Assembly (NCBI GenBank): GCA_027186245.1
Contig: CP114481.1
Span: 43,493,501-43,557,500 of the forward strand
Direction of reading: 5' to 3'
From: Coriaria nepalensis
Lineage: Eukaryota; Streptophyta; Magnoliopsida; Cucurbitales; Coriariaceae
DNA length: 64,000 nt
Shown here: piece after piece, positions 9,363 through 23,488 of the stretch
Layout: each line of letters starts with the position of its first letter
How positions within the stretch are numbered: position 1 is the first letter of the stretch
Translations under genes and position numbers: made by a program
The notes under the pieces: generated by a model
Database searches by the model: none
Told to the model about the DNA's origin: nothing
What the model saw: the letters and a program-made list of their open reading frames with translations, nothing else

Positions 9363-12300
9363 ATTGAAATGATTTTAAGGTTAAACGAATGCACACTTTC
9401 CTTGCATTGATCATTTGCAAGTTACGCACAAAAGTTGTGTTTGTAGTGAAAAAGTAGAATTCGTTCGAATTGCTTTGAAATAAGTTATTGACTTGAAATG
9501 ACTCATTGAAATGATTTTAAGGTTAAACGAATGCACACTTTCCTTGCATTGATCATTTGCAAGTTATGCACAAAAGTTGTGTTTGTAGTGAAAAAATAGA
9601 ATTCGTTCGAATTGCTTTGAAAGAAGATATTGACTTGTAATGACTCATTGAAATGATTGTAAAGTTAAACGAATGCACACTTTGCTTGCATTGATCATTT
9701 GCAAGTTATGCACAAAACTTGTGTTTGTAATGCAAAAACAGAATGCGTTTGACTTGCCTTGAAAGAAGATATTGAGTTGAAATGACTCATTGAAAAGATT
9801 TTAAGGTTCAACGAATGCACACTTTCCTTGCATTGATTATTTGCAAGCTATGCACAAAACTTGAGTTTGTAGTGCAAAAATAGAATGCGTTCGACTTGCT
9901 TTGAAATACGTTATTGACTTGGAATGACTCATTGAAATGATTGTAAGGTTAAACGAATGCACACTTTCCTTGCATTGATCATTTGCAAGTTATGCACAAA
10001 ACTTGTGTTTGTAGTGCAAAAATAGAATGCGTTTGACTTGCTTTGAAAGAAGATATTGAGTTGAAATGACTCATTGAAACGATTTTAAGGTTAAACGAAT
10101 GGACACTTTCCTTGCAATGATCATTTGCAAGTTATGCACAAAACTTGAGTTTGTAGTGCAAAAATAGAATGCGTTCGACTTGCTTTGAAATAAGTTATTG
10201 ACTTGAAATGACTCATAGAAATGATTTTAAGGTTAAACGAATGCACACTTTCCCCGCATTGATCATTTGCAACTTATGCACAAAAGTTGTGTTTGTAGTG
10301 CAAAAATAGAATTCGTCCGACTTGCTTTGAAATAAGTTATTGACCTGAAATGACTCATTGAAATGATTTTAAGTTTAAACGAATGCACACTTTCCTTGCA
10401 TTGATCATTTGCAACTTATGCACAAAAGTTGTGTTTGTAGTGAAAAAGTAGAATTCGTTCGAATTGCTTTGAAAGAAGATATTGAGTTGAAATGACTCAT
10501 TGAAATTATATTAAGGTTAAACGAATGGAAACTTTCCTTGTAATGATCATTTGCAAGTTATGCACCAACCTTCTGTTAGTAGTGCAAAAATAGAATTCGT
10601 TCCACTTGCTTTGAAATATGTTATTGACTTGGAATCACTCATTGAAATGATTGTAAGGTTAAACGAATGCACACTTTCCTTGCATTGATCATTTGCAAGT
10701 TATGCACAAAAGTTGTGTTCGTAGTGCAAAAATAGAATTCGTTCGAGTGCCTTTGAAATAAGTTATTGACTTGAAATGACTCATTGAAATGATTTTAAGG
10801 TTAAACGAATGGACACTTTCCTTGCAATGATCATTTGCAGGTTATGCACAAAACTTGAGTTTGTAGTGCAAAAATAGAATGCGTTCGACTTGCTTTGAAA
10901 TAAGTTATTGACTTGAAATGACTTGTTGAAATGATTTTAAGGTTAAACGAATGCACACTTTCCTTGCATTGATCATTTGCAACTTATGCACAAAAGTTGT
11001 GTTTGTAGTGAAAAAGTAGAATTCGTTCGAATTGTTTTGAAATAAGTTATTGACTTGAAATGACTCATTGAAATGATTTTAAGGTTAAACGAATGCATAC
11101 TTTCCTTGCATTGATCATTTGCCAGTTATGCACAAAAGTTGTGTTTGTAGTGAAAAAATAGAATTCGTTCGAATTGCTTTGAAAGAAGATATTGACTTGT
11201 AAAGACTCATTGAAATGATTGTAAAGTTAAACGAATGCACACTTTGCTTGCATTGATCATTTGCAAGTTATGCACAAAACTTGTGTTTGTAATGCAAAAA
11301 TAGAATGCGTTTGACTTGCCTTGAAAGAAGATATTGAGTTGAAATGACTCATTGAAAAGATTTTAAGGTTCAACAAATGCACACTTTCCTTGCATTGATT
11401 ATTTGCAAGCTATGCACAAAACTTGTGTTTCTAGTGGAAAAATAGAATTCGTTCGACTTGCTTTGAAATAAGTTATTGACTTGAAATGACTCATTGAAAT
11501 GATTGTAAGGTTAAACGAATGCACACTTTCCTTGCATTGATCATTTGCAAGTTATGCACAAAACTTGTGTTTGTAGTGCAAAAATAGAATGCGTTTGACT
11601 TGCTTTGAAAGAAGATATTGAGTTGAAATGACTCATTGAAATGATTTCAAGGTTAAACGAATGGACACTTTCCTTGCAATGATCATTTGCAAGTTATGCA
11701 CAAAACTTGAGTTTGTAGTGCAAAAATAGAATGCGTTCGACTTGCTTTGAAATAAGTTATTGACTTGAAATGACTCATTGAAATGATTTTAAGGTTAAAC
11801 GAATGCACACTTTCCTTGCATTGATCATTTGCAACTTATGCACAAAACTTGTGTTTGTAGTGCAAAAATAGAATGCGTTCGACTTGCTTTGAAATAAGTT
11901 ATTGACTTGAAATGACTCATTGAAATGATTTTAAGGTTAAACGAATGCACACTTTCCTTGCATTGATCATTTGCAACTTATGCACAAAACTTGTGTTTGT
12001 AGTGCAAAAATAGAATTCGTCCGACTTGGTTTGAAATAAGTTATTGACCTGAAATGACTCATTGAAATGATTTTAAGTTTAAACGAATGCACACTTTCCT
12101 TGCATTGATCATTTGCAACTTATGCACCAAAGTTGTGTTTGTAGTGAAAAAGTAGAATTCGTTCGAATTGCTTTGAAATAAGTTATTGACCTGAAATGAC
12201 TCATTGAAATGATTTTAAGGTTAAACGAATGCACACTTTCCTTGCATTGATCATTTGCAAGTTATGCACAAAAGTTGTGTTCGTAGTGCAAAAATAGATT

Positions 12301-13076
12301 TCGTTCGAGTGCCTTTGAAATAAGTTATTGACTTGAAATGACTCATTGAAATGATTTTAAGGTTAAACGAATGGACACTTTCCTTGCAATGATCATTTGC
12401 AAGTTAAGCACAAAACTTGAGTTTGTAGTGCAAAAATACAATGCGTTCGACTTGCTTTGAAATAAGTTATTGACTTGAAATGACTCGTTGAAATGATTTT
12501 AAGGTTAAATGAATGCACACTTTCCTTGCATTGATCATTTGCAACTTATGCACAAAAGTTGTGTTTATAGTGAAAAAGTAGAATTCGTCCGAATTGCTTT
12601 GAAATAAGTTATTGACTGGAAATGACTCATTGAAATGATTTTAAGGTTAAACGAATGCACACTTTCCTTGCATTGATCATTTGCAAGTTATGCCCAAAAG
12701 TTGTGTTTGTAGTGAAAAAATAGAATTCGTTCGAATTGCTTTGAAAGAAGATATTGACTTGTAATGACTCATTGAAATGATTGTAAAGTTAAACGAATGC
12801 ACACTTTGCCTGCATTGATCATTTGCAAGTTATGCACAAAACATGTGTTTGTAATGCAAAAATAGAATGCGTTTGACTTGCCTTGAAAGAAGATATTGAG
12901 TTGAAATGACTCATTGAAAAGATTTTAAGGTTCAACGAATGCACACTTTCCTTGCATTGATTATTTGCAAGCTATGCACAAAACTTGTGTTTGTAGTGGA
13001 AAAATAGAATGCGTTCGACTTGCTTTGAAATAAGTTATTGACTTGAAATGACTCATTGAAATGATTTTAAGGTTAA
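9363..13076. repeat. 11-mer higher-order repeat, period 1,562 bp
   Basis: The marker GAATTGCTTTGAAAG followed by TTGACTTGTAA lies at about 9,611, 11,173 and 12,735, and GTTCGAGTGCC at 10,741 and 12,303. All spacings are 1,562 bp, or 11 monomers. Copies are about 9,363-10,924, 10,925-12,486 and a partial third. Inside copy 2 one monomer was gained (the GTCCGACTTG marker moves by 1,704 bp, 12 monomers) and one lost further on, leaving the period unchanged. Confidence 0.8.
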
Positions 13077-15544
13077 ACGAATGCACACTTTCCTTGCATT
13101 GATCATTTGCAAGTTATGCACAAAAGTTGTGTTTGTAGTGAAAAAATAGAATTCGTTCGAATTGCTTGGAAAGAAGATATTGACTTGTAATGACTCATTG
13201 AAATGATTGTAAAGTTAAACGAATGCACACTTTGCTTGCTTTGATCATTTGCAAGTTATGCACAAAACTTGTGTTTGTAATGCAAAAATAGAATGCATTT
13301 GACTTGCCTTGAAAGAAGATATTGAGTTGAAATGACTCATTGAAAAGATTTTAAGGTTCAACGAATGCACACTTTCCTTGCATTGATTATTTGCAAGCTA
13401 TGAACAAAACTTGTGTTTGTAGTGGAAAAATAGAATTCGTTCGACTTGCTTTGAAATAAGTTATTGACTTGAAATGATTCATTGAAATGATTGTAAGGTT
13501 AAACGAATGCACATTTTCCTTGCATTGATCATTTGCAAGTTATGCACAAAACTTGTGTTTGTAGTGCAAAAATAGAATGCGTTTGACTTGCTTTGAAAGA
13601 CGATATTGAGTTGAAATGACTCATTGAAATGATTTTAAGGTTAAACGAATGGACACTTTCCTTGCAATGATCATTTGCAAGTTATGCACAAAACTTGAGT
13701 TTGTAGTGCAAAAATAGAATGCGTTCGACTTGCTTTGAAATAAGTTATTGACTTGAAATGACTCATTGAAATGATTGTAAGGTTAAACGAATGCACATTT
13801 TCCTTGCATTGATTATTTGCAAGTTATGCACAAAACTTGTGTTTGTAGTGCAAAAATAGAATGCGTTTGACTTGCTTTGAAAGAAGATATTGAGTTGAAA
13901 TGACTCATTGAAATGATTTTAAGGTTAAACGAATGGCCACTTTCCTTGCAATGATCATTTGCAAGTTATGCACAAAACTTGAGTTTGTAGTGCAAAAATA
14001 GAATGCGTTCGACTTGCTTTGAAATAAGTTATTGACTTGAAATGACTCATTGAAATGATTGTAAGGTTAAACGAATGCACATTTTCCTTGCATTGATCAT
14101 TCGCAAGTTATGCACAAAACTTGTGTTTGTAGTGCAAAAATAGAATGCGTTTGACTTGCTTTGAAAGAAGATATTGAGTTGAAATGACTCATTGAAATGA
14201 TTTTAAGGTTAAACGAATGGACACTTTCCTTGCAATGATCATTTGCAAGTTATGCACAAAACTTGAGTTTGTAGTGCAAAAATAGAATGCGTTCGACTTG
14301 CTTTGAAATCAGTTATTGACTTGAAATGACTCATTGACTTGAAATGACACATTGACTTGAAATGACTCATTGACTTGAAATGACTCATTGAAATGATTTT
14401 AAGGTTAAATGAATGCACACTTTCCTTGCATTGATCATTTGCAACTTATGCACAAAACTTGTGTTTGTAGTGCAAAAATAGAATGCGTTTGACTTGCTTT
14501 GAAAGAAGATATTGAGTTGAAATGACTCATTGAAATGATTTTAAGGTTAAACGAATGGACACTTTCCTTGCAATGATCATTTGCAAGTTATGCACAAAAC
14601 TTGAGTTTGTAGTGCAAAAATAGAATTCGTTCGACTGGCTTTGAAATATGTTATTGACTTGAAATCACTCATTGAAATGATTGTAAGGTTAAACGAATGC
14701 ACACTTTCCTTGCATTGATCATTTGCAAGTTATGCACAAAAGTTGTGTTCGTAGTGCAAAAATAGAATTCGTTCGAGTGCCTTTGAAATAAGTTATTGAC
14801 TTGAAATGACTCATTGAAATGATTTTAAGGTTAAACGAATGCACACTTTCCTTGCAATGATCATTTGCAAGTTATGCACAAAACTTGAGTTTGTAGTGCA
14901 AAAATAGAATTCGTTCGACTTGCTTTGAAATATGTTATTGACTTGAAATCACTCATTGAAATGATTGTAAGGTTAAACGAATGCACACTTTCCTTGCATT
15001 GATCATTTGCAAGTTATGCACAAAAGTTCTGTTCGTAGTGCAAAAATAGAATTCGTTCGAGTGCCTTTGAAATAAGTTATTGACTTGAAATGACTCATTG
15101 AAAAGATTTTAAGGTTCAACAAATGCACACTTTGCTTGCATTGATCATTTGCAAATTATGCACAAAACTTGTGTTAGTAGTGCAAAAATAGAATTCGTTC
15201 GACTTGCTTTGAAATATGTTAAAGATTTGAAATCACTCATTGAAATAATTATAAGGTTAAACGAATGCACACTTTCCTTGCATTGATCATTTGCAAGTTA
15301 TGCACAAAACTTGTGTTTGTAGTGCAAAAATAGAATGCGTTTGACTTGCTTTGAAAGAAGATATTGAGTTGACATGACTCATTGAAATGATTTTAAGGTT
15401 AAACGAATGGACACTTTCCTTGCATTGATGATTTGCAAGTTATGCACAAAACTTGTGTTTGTAGTGCAAAAATAGATTGCGTTCGACTTGCTTTGAAATA
15501 AGTTATTGACTTGAAATGACTCATTGAAATGATTTTAAGGTTAA
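13077..15544. repeat. 15-mer-family HOR, copy 1 (2,468 bp)
   Basis: The copy runs from the monomer before GAATTGCTTGGAAAG (13,161) to the equivalent point at 15,545. Order of markers: TTGACTTGTAATG, TGCCTTGAAAG, GCTATGAACAAAAC, three 284-bp dimers, a four-unit 18-bp repeat, CGACTGGC, GTTCGAGTGCC, AAAGTTCTGTTCG, GTTAAAGATTTG, ATTGATGATTTG and AATAGATTGCG. Its length is 17 monomers plus 54 bp. Confidence 0.85.
14315..14386. repeat. 18-bp micro-tandem repeat, 4 units
   Basis: Four units of ATTGACTTGAAATGACTC, the second ending ACAC. GAAATCAGTT precedes them. The host monomer is 54 bp longer than usual. Confidence 0.93.
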
Positions 15545-17728
15545 ACGAATGCACACTTTCCTTGCATTGATCATTTGCAAGTTATGCACAAAAGTTGTGT
15601 TTGTAGTGAAAAAATAGAATTCGTTCGAATTGCTTGGAAAGAAGATATTGACTTGTAATGACACATTGAAATGATTGTAAAGTTAAACGAATGCACACTT
15701 TGCTTGCATTGATCATTTGCAAGTTATGCACAAAACTTGTGTTTGTAATGCAAAAATAGAATGCGTTTGACTTGCCTTGAAAGAAGATATTGAGTTGAAA
15801 TGACTCATTGAAAAGATTTTAAGGTTCAACGAATGCACACTTTCCTTGCATTGATTATTTGCAAGCTATGAACAAAACTTGTGTTTGTAGTGGAAAAATA
15901 GAATTCGTTCGACTTGCTTTGAAATAAGTTATTGACTTGAAATGATTCATTGAAATGATTGTAAGGTTAAACGAATGCACATTTTCCTTGCATTGATCAT
16001 TTGCAAGTTATGCACAAAACTTGTGTTTGTAGTGCAAAAATAGAATGCGTTTGACTTGCTTTGAAAGAAGATATTGAGTTGAAATGACTCATTGAAATGA
16101 TTTTAAGGTTAAACGAATGGACACTTTCCTTGCAATGATCATTTGCAAGTTATGCACAAAACTTGAGTTTGTAGTGCAAAAATAGAATGCGTTCGACTTG
16201 CTTTGAAATAAGTTATTGACTTGAAATGACTCATTGAAATGATTGTAAGGTTAAACGAATGCACATTTTCCTTGCATTGATCATTCGCAAGTTATGCACA
16301 AAACTTGTGTTTGTAGTGCAAAAATAGAATGCGTTTGACTTGCTTTGAAAGAAGATATTGAGTTGAAATGACTCATTGAAATGATTTTAAGGTTAAACGA
16401 ATGGACACTTTCCTTGCAATGATCATTTGCAAGTTATGCACAAAACTTGAGTTTGTAGTGCAAAAATAGAATGCGTTCGACTTGCTTTGAAATCAGTTAT
16501 TGACTTGAAATGACTCATTGACTTGAAATGACACATTGACTTGAAATGACTCATTGACTTGAAATGACTCATTGAAATGATTTTAAGGTTAAATGAATGC
16601 ACACTTTCCTTGCATTGATCATTTGCAACTTATGCACAAAACTTGTGTTTGTAGTGCAAAAATAGAATTCGTTCGACTTGCTTTGAAATAAGTTATTGAC
16701 TTGAAATGACTCATTGAAATGATTGTAAGGTTAAACGAATGCACATTTTCCTTGCATTGATCATTTGCAAGTTATGCACCAAACTTGTGTTAGTAGTGCA
16801 AAAATAGAATTCGTTCGACTGGCTTTGAAATATGTTATTGACTTGAAATCACTCATTGAAATGATTGTAAGGTTAAACGAATGCACACTTTCCTTGCATT
16901 GATCATTTGCAAGTTATGCACAAAAGTTGTGTTCGTAGTGCAAAAATAGAATTCGTTCGAGTGCCTTTGAAATAAGTTATTGACTTGAAATGACTCATTG
17001 AAATGATTTTAAGGTTAAACGAATGCACACTTTCCTTGCAATGATCATTTGCAAGTTATGCACAAAACTTGAGTTTGTAGTGCAAAAATAGAATTCGTTC
17101 GACTTGCTTTGAAATATGTTATTGACTTGAAATCACTCATTGAAATGATTGTAAGGTTAAACGAATGCACACTTTCCTTGCATTGATCATTTGCAAGTTA
17201 TGCACAAAAGTTCTGTTCGTAGTGCAAAAATAGAATTCGTTCGAGTGCCTTTGAAATAAGTTATTGACTTGAAATGACTCATTGAAAAGATTTTAAGGTT
17301 CAACAAATGCACACTTTGCTTGCATTGATCATTTGCAAATTATGCACAAAACTTGTGTTAGTAGTGCAAAAATAGAATTCGTTCGACTTGCTTTGAAATA
17401 TGTTAAAGATTTGAAATCACTCATTGAAATAATTATAAGGTTAAACGAATGCACACTTTCCTTGCATTGATCATTTGCAAGTTATGCACAAAACTTGTGT
17501 TTGTAGTGCAAAAATAGAATGCGTTTGACTTGCTTTGAAAGAAGATATTGAGTTGACATGACTCATTGAAATGATTTTAAGGTTAAACGAATGGACACTT
17601 TCCTTGCATTGATGATTTGCAAGTTATGCACAAAACTTGTGTTTGTAGTGCAAAAATAGATTGCGTTCGACTTGCTTTGAAATAAGTTATTGACTTGAAA
17701 TGACTCATTGAAATGATTTTAAGGTTAA
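15545..17728. repeat. 15-mer-family HOR, copy 2 (2,184 bp)
   Basis: Same marker order as copy 1, with two rather than three 284-bp dimers (starting near 15,961 and 16,245) and a four-unit 18-bp repeat. Its length is 15 monomers plus 54 bp, exactly 284 bp shorter than copy 1. Confidence 0.87.
16499..16570. repeat. 18-bp micro-tandem repeat, 4 units
   Basis: Same position in the HOR and same ACAC variant in unit 2 as at 14,315, so it was carried along when the HOR was copied. Confidence 0.93.
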
Positions 17729-20586
17729 ACGAATGCACACTTTCCTTGCATTGATCATTTGCAAGTTATGCACAAAAGTTGTGTTTGTAGTGAAAAAATA
17801 GAATTCGTTCGAATTGCTTGGAAAGAAGATATTGACTTGTAATGACACATTGAAATGATTGTAAAGTTAAACGAATGCACACTTTGCTTGCATTGATCAT
17901 TTGCAAGTTATGCACAAAACTTGTGTTTGTAATGCAAAAATAGAATGCGTTTGACTTGCCTTGAAAGAAGATATTGAGTTGAAATGACTCATTGAAAAGA
18001 TTTTAAGGTTCAACGAATGCACACTTTCCTTGCATTGATTATTTGCAAGCTATGAACAAAACTTGTGTTTGTAGTGGAAAAATAGAATTCGTTCGACTTG
18101 CTTTGAAATAAGTTATTGACTTGAAATGATTCATTGAAATGATTGTAAGGTTAAACGAATGCACATTTTCCTTGCATTGATCATTTGCAAGTTATGCACA
18201 AAACTTGTGTTTGTAGTGCAAAAATAGAATGCGTTTGACTTGCTTTGAAAGAAGATATTGAGTTGAAATGACTCATTGAAATGATTTTAAGGTTAAACGA
18301 ATGGACACTTTCCTTGCAATGATCATTTGCAAGTTATGCACAAAACTTGAGTTTGTAGTGCAAAAATAGAATGCGTTCGACTTGCTTTGAAATAAGTTAT
18401 TGACTTGAAATGACTCATTGAAATGATTGTAAGGTTAAACGAATGCACACTTTCCTTGCATTGATTATTTGCAAGTTATGCACAAAACTTGTGTTTGTAG
18501 TGCAAAAATAGAATGCGTTTGACTTGCTTTGAAAGAAGATATTGAGTAGAAATGACTCATTGAAATGATTTTAAGGTTAAACGAATGGACACTTTCCTTG
18601 CAATGATCATTTGCAAGTTATGCACAAAACTTGAGTTTGTAGTGCAAAAATAGAATGCGTTCGACTTGCTTTGAAATAAGTTATTGACTTGAAATGACTC
18701 ATTGAAATGATTGTAAGGTTAAACGAATGCACATTTTCCTTGCATTGATCATTCGCAAGTTATGCACAAAACTTGTGTTTGTAGTGCAAAAATAGAATGC
18801 GTTTGACTTGCTTTGAAAGAAGATATTGAGTTGAAATGACTCATTGAAATGATTTTAAGGTTAAACGAATGGACACTTTCCTTGCAATGATCATTTGCAA
18901 GTTATGCACAAAACTTGAGTTTGTAGTGCAAAAATAGAATGCGTTCGACTTGCTTTGAAATCAGTTATTGACTTGAAATGACTCATTGACTTGAAATGAC
19001 TCATTGAAATGATTTTAAGGTTAAATGAATGCACACTTTCCTTGCATTGATCATTTGCAACTTATGCACAAAACTTGTGTTTGTAGTGCAAAAATAGAAT
19101 TCGTTCGACTTGCTTTGAAATAAGTTATTGACTTGAAATGACTCATTGAAATGATTGTAAGGTTAAACGAATGCACATTTTCCTTGCATTGATCATTTGC
19201 AAGTTATGCACCAAACTTGTGTTTGTAATGCAAAAATAGAATGCGTTTGACTTGCCTTGAAAGAAGATATTGAGTTGAAATGACTCATTGAAAAGATTTT
19301 AAGGTTCAACGAATGCACACTTTCCTTGCATTGATTATTTGCAAGCTATGAACAAAACTTGTGTTTGTAGTGGAAAAATAGAATTCGTTCGACTTGCTTT
19401 GAAATAAGTTATTGACTTGAAATGATTCATTGAAATGATTGTAAGGTTAAACGAATGCACATTTTCCTTGCATTGATCATTTGCAAGTTATGCACAAAAC
19501 TTGTGTTTGTAGTGCAAAAATAGAATGCGTTTGACTTGCTTTGAAAGAAGATATTGAGTTGAAATGACTCATTGAAATGATTTTAAGGTTAAACGAATGG
19601 ACACTTTCCTTGCAATGATCATTTGCAAGTTATGCACAAAACTTGAGTTTGTAGTGCAAAAATAGAATTCGTTCGACTGGCTTTGAAATATGTTATTGAC
19701 TTGAAATCACTCATTGAAATGATTGTAAGGTTAAACGAATGCACACTTTCCTTGCATTGATCATTTGCAAGTTATGCACAAAAGTTGTGTTCGTAGTGCA
19801 AAAATAGAATTCGTTCGAGTGCCTTTGAAATAAGTTATTGACTTGAAATGACTCATTGAAATGATTTTAAGGTTAAACGAATGCACACTTTCCTTGCAAT
19901 GATCATTTGCAAGTTATGCACAAAACTTGAGTTTGTAGTGCAAAAATAGAATTCGTTCGACTTGCTTTGAAATATGTTATTGACTTGAAATCACTCATTG
20001 AAATGATTGTAAGGTTAAACGAATGCACACTTTCCTTGCATTGATCATTTGCAAGTTATGCACAAAAGTTCTGTTCGTAGTGCAAAAATAGAATTCGTTC
20101 GAGTGCCTTTGAAATAAGTTATTGACTTGAAATGACTCATTGAAAAGATTTTAAGGTTCAACAAATGCACACTTTGCTTGCATTGATCATTTGCAAATTA
20201 TGCACAAAACTTGTGTTAGTAGTGCAAAAATAGAATTCGTTCGACTTGCTTTGAAATATGTTAAAGATTTGAAATCACTCATTGAAATAATTATAAGGTT
20301 AAACGAATGCACACTTTCCTTGCATTGATCATTTGCAAGTTATGCACAAAACTTGTGTTTGTAGTGCAAAAATAGAATGCGTTTGACTTGCTTTGAAAGA
20401 AGATATTGAGTTGACATGACTCATTGAAATGATTTTAAGGTTAAACGAATGGACACTTTCCTTGCATTGATGATTTGCAAGTTATGCACAAAACTTGTGT
20501 TTGTAGTGCAAAAATAGATTGCGTTCGACTTGCTTTGAAATAAGTTATTGACTTGAAATGACTCATTGAAATGATTTTAAGGTTAA
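17729..20586. repeat. 15-mer-family HOR, copy 3 (2,858 bp, internally rearranged)
   Basis: Length is 20 monomers plus 18 bp. After three dimers and a two-unit 18-bp repeat the order jumps back: TGCCTTGAAAG and GCTATGAACAAAAC appear a second time near 19,250-19,350, before CGACTGGC at about 19,674. This is what an unequal exchange inside the HOR would leave. Confidence 0.85.
18967..19002. repeat. 18-bp micro-tandem repeat, 2 units
   Basis: Two units after GAAATCAGTT. Either two units were lost from the four-unit state or this is an older state, since 9,327-9,362 has the same form. Confidence 0.92.
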
Positions 20587-23455
20587 ACGAATGCACACTT
20601 TCCTTGCATTGATCATTTGCAAGTTATGCACAAAAGTTGTGTTTGTAGTGAAAAAATAGAATTCGTTCGAATTGCTTGGAAAGAAGATATTGACTTGTAA
20701 TGACACATTGAAATGATTGTAAAGTTAAACGAATGCACACTTTGCTTGCATTGATCATTTGCAAGTTATGCACAAAACTTGTGTTTGTAATGCAAAAATA
20801 GAATGCGTTTGACTTGCCTTGAAAGAAGATATTGAGTTGAAATGACTCATTGAAAAGATTTTAAGGTTCAACGAATGCACACTTTCCTTGCATTGATTAT
20901 TTGCAAGCTATGAACAAAACTTGTGTTTGTAGTGGAAAAATAGAATTCGTTCGACTTGCTTTGAAATAAGTTATTGACTTGAAATGATTCATTGAAATGA
21001 TTGTAAGGTTAAACGAATGCACATTTTCCTTGCATTGATCATTTGCAAGTTATGCACAAAACTTGTGTTTGTAGTGCAAAAATAGAATGCGTTTGACTTG
21101 CTTTGAAAGAAGATATTGAGTTGAAATGACTCATTGAAATGATTTTAAGGTTAAACGAATGGACACTTTCCTTGCAATGATCATTTGCAAGTTATGCACA
21201 AAACTTGAGTTTGTAGTGCAAAAATAGAATGCGTTCGACTTGCTTTGAAATAAGTTATTGACTTGAAATGACTCATTGAAATGATTGTAAGGTTAAACGA
21301 ATGCACATTTTCCTTGCATTGATTATTTGCAAGTTATGCACAAAACTTGTGTTTGTAGTGCAAAAATAGAATGCGTTTGACTTGCTTTGAAAGAAGATAT
21401 TGAGTTGAAATGACTCATTGAAATGATTTTAAGGTTAAACGAATGGACACTTTCCTTGCAATGATCATTTGCAAGTTATGCACAAAACTTGAGTTTGTAG
21501 TGCAAAAATAGAATGCGTTCGACTTGCTTTGAAATAAGTTATTGACTTGAAATGACTCATTGAAATGATTGTAAGGTTAAACGAATGCACATTTTCCTTG
21601 CATTGATCATTCGCAAGTTATGCACAAAACTTGTGTTTGTAGTGCAAAAATAGAATGCGTTTGACTTGCTTTGAAAGAAGATATTGAGTTGAAATGACTC
21701 ATTGAAATGATTTTAAGGTTAAACGAATGGACACTTTCCTTGCAATGATCATTTGCAAGTTATGCACAAAACTTGAGTTTGTAGTGCAAAAATAGAATGC
21801 GTTCGACTTGCTTTGAAATAAGTTATTGACTTGAAATGACTCATTGAAATGATTGTAAGGTTAAACGAATGCACATTTTCCTTGCATTGATTATTTGCAA
21901 GTTATGCACAAAACTTGTGTTTGTAGTGCAAAAATAGAATGCGTTTGACTTGCTTTGAAAGAAGATATTGAGTTGAAATGACTCATTGAAATGATTTTAA
22001 GGTTAAACGAATGGACACTTTCCTTGCAATGATCATTTGCAAGTTATGCACAAAACTTGAGTTTGTAGTGCAAAAATAGAATGCGTTCGACTTGCTTTGA
22101 AATAAGTTATTGACTTGAAATGACTCATTGAAATGATTGTAAGGTTAAACGAATGCACATTTTCCTTGCATTGATCATTCGCAAGTTATGCACAAAACTT
22201 GTGTTTGTAGTGCAAAAATAGAATGCGTTTGACTTGCTTTGAAAGAAGATATTGAGTTGAAATGACTCATTGAAATGATTTTAAGGTTAAACGAATGGAC
22301 ACTTTCCTTGCAATGATCATTTGCAAGTTATGCACAAAACTTGAGTTTGTAGTGCAAAAATAGAATGCGTTCGACTTGCTTTGAAATCAGTTATTGACTT
22401 GAAATGACTCATTGACTTGAAATGACTCATTGACTTGAAATGACTCATTGACTTGAAATGACTCATTGAAATGATTTTAAGGTTAAATGAATGCACACTT
22501 TCCTTGCATTGATCATTTGCAACTTATGCACAAAACTTGTGTTTGTAGTGCAAAAATAGAATTCGTTCGACTTGCTTTGAAATAAGTTATTGACCTGAAA
22601 TGACTCATTGAAATGATTGTAAGGTTAAACGAATGCACATTTTCCTTGCATTGATCATTTGCAAGTTATGCACCAAACTTGTGTTAGTAGTGCAAAAATA
22701 GAATTCGTTCGACTGGCTTTGAAATATGTTATTGACTTGAAATCACTCATTGAAATGATTGTAAGGTTAAACGAATGCACACTTTCCTTGCATTGATCAT
22801 TTGCAAGTTATGCACAAAAGTTGTGTTCGTAGTGCAAAAATAGAATTCGTTCGAGTGCCTTTGAAATAAGTTATTGACTTGAAATGACTCATTGAAATGA
22901 TTTTAAGGTTAAACGAATGCACACTTTCCTTGCAATGATCATTTGCAAGTTATGCACAAAACTTGAGTTTGTAGTGCAAAAATAGAATTCGTTCGACTTG
23001 CTATGAAATATGTTATTGACTTGAAATCACTCATTGAAATGATTGTAAGGTTAAACGAATGCACACTTTCCTTGCATTGATCATTTGCAAGTTATGCACA
23101 AAAGTTCTGTTCGTAGTGCAAAAATAGAATTCGTTCGAGTGCCTTTGAAATAAGTTATTGACTTGAAATGACTCATTGAAAAGATTTTAAGGTTCAACAA
23201 ATGCACACTTTGCTTGCATTGATCATTTGCAAATTATGCACAAAACTTGTGTTAGTAGTGCAAAAATAGAATTCGTTCGACTTGCTTTGAAATATGTTAA
23301 AGATTTGAAATCACTCATTGAAATAATTATAAGGTTAAACGAATGCACACTTTCCTTGCATTGATCATTTGCAAGTTATGCACAAAACTTGTGTTTGTAG
23401 TGCAAAAATAGAATGCGTTTGACTTGCTTTGAAAGAAGATATTGAGTTGACATGA
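20587..23455. repeat. 15-mer-family HOR, copy 4 (five dimers, truncated)
   Basis: Five 284-bp dimers (near 21,001, 21,285, 21,569, 21,853 and 22,137) precede a four-unit 18-bp repeat. The GTTAAAGATTTG marker here lies 3,036 bp after that of copy 3, which is 21 monomers plus 54 bp. The copy breaks off near 23,455, before the ATTGATGATTTG and AATAGATTGCG monomers. Confidence 0.82.
22393..22464. repeat. 18-bp micro-tandem repeat, 4 units, all ACTC
   Basis: Four units, none with the ACAC change seen at 14,315 and 16,499. The four-unit state therefore arose separately here or was homogenised. Confidence 0.92.
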
Positions 23456-23488
23456 CTCTTTGAAAAGATTTTAAGGTTCAACAAATGC

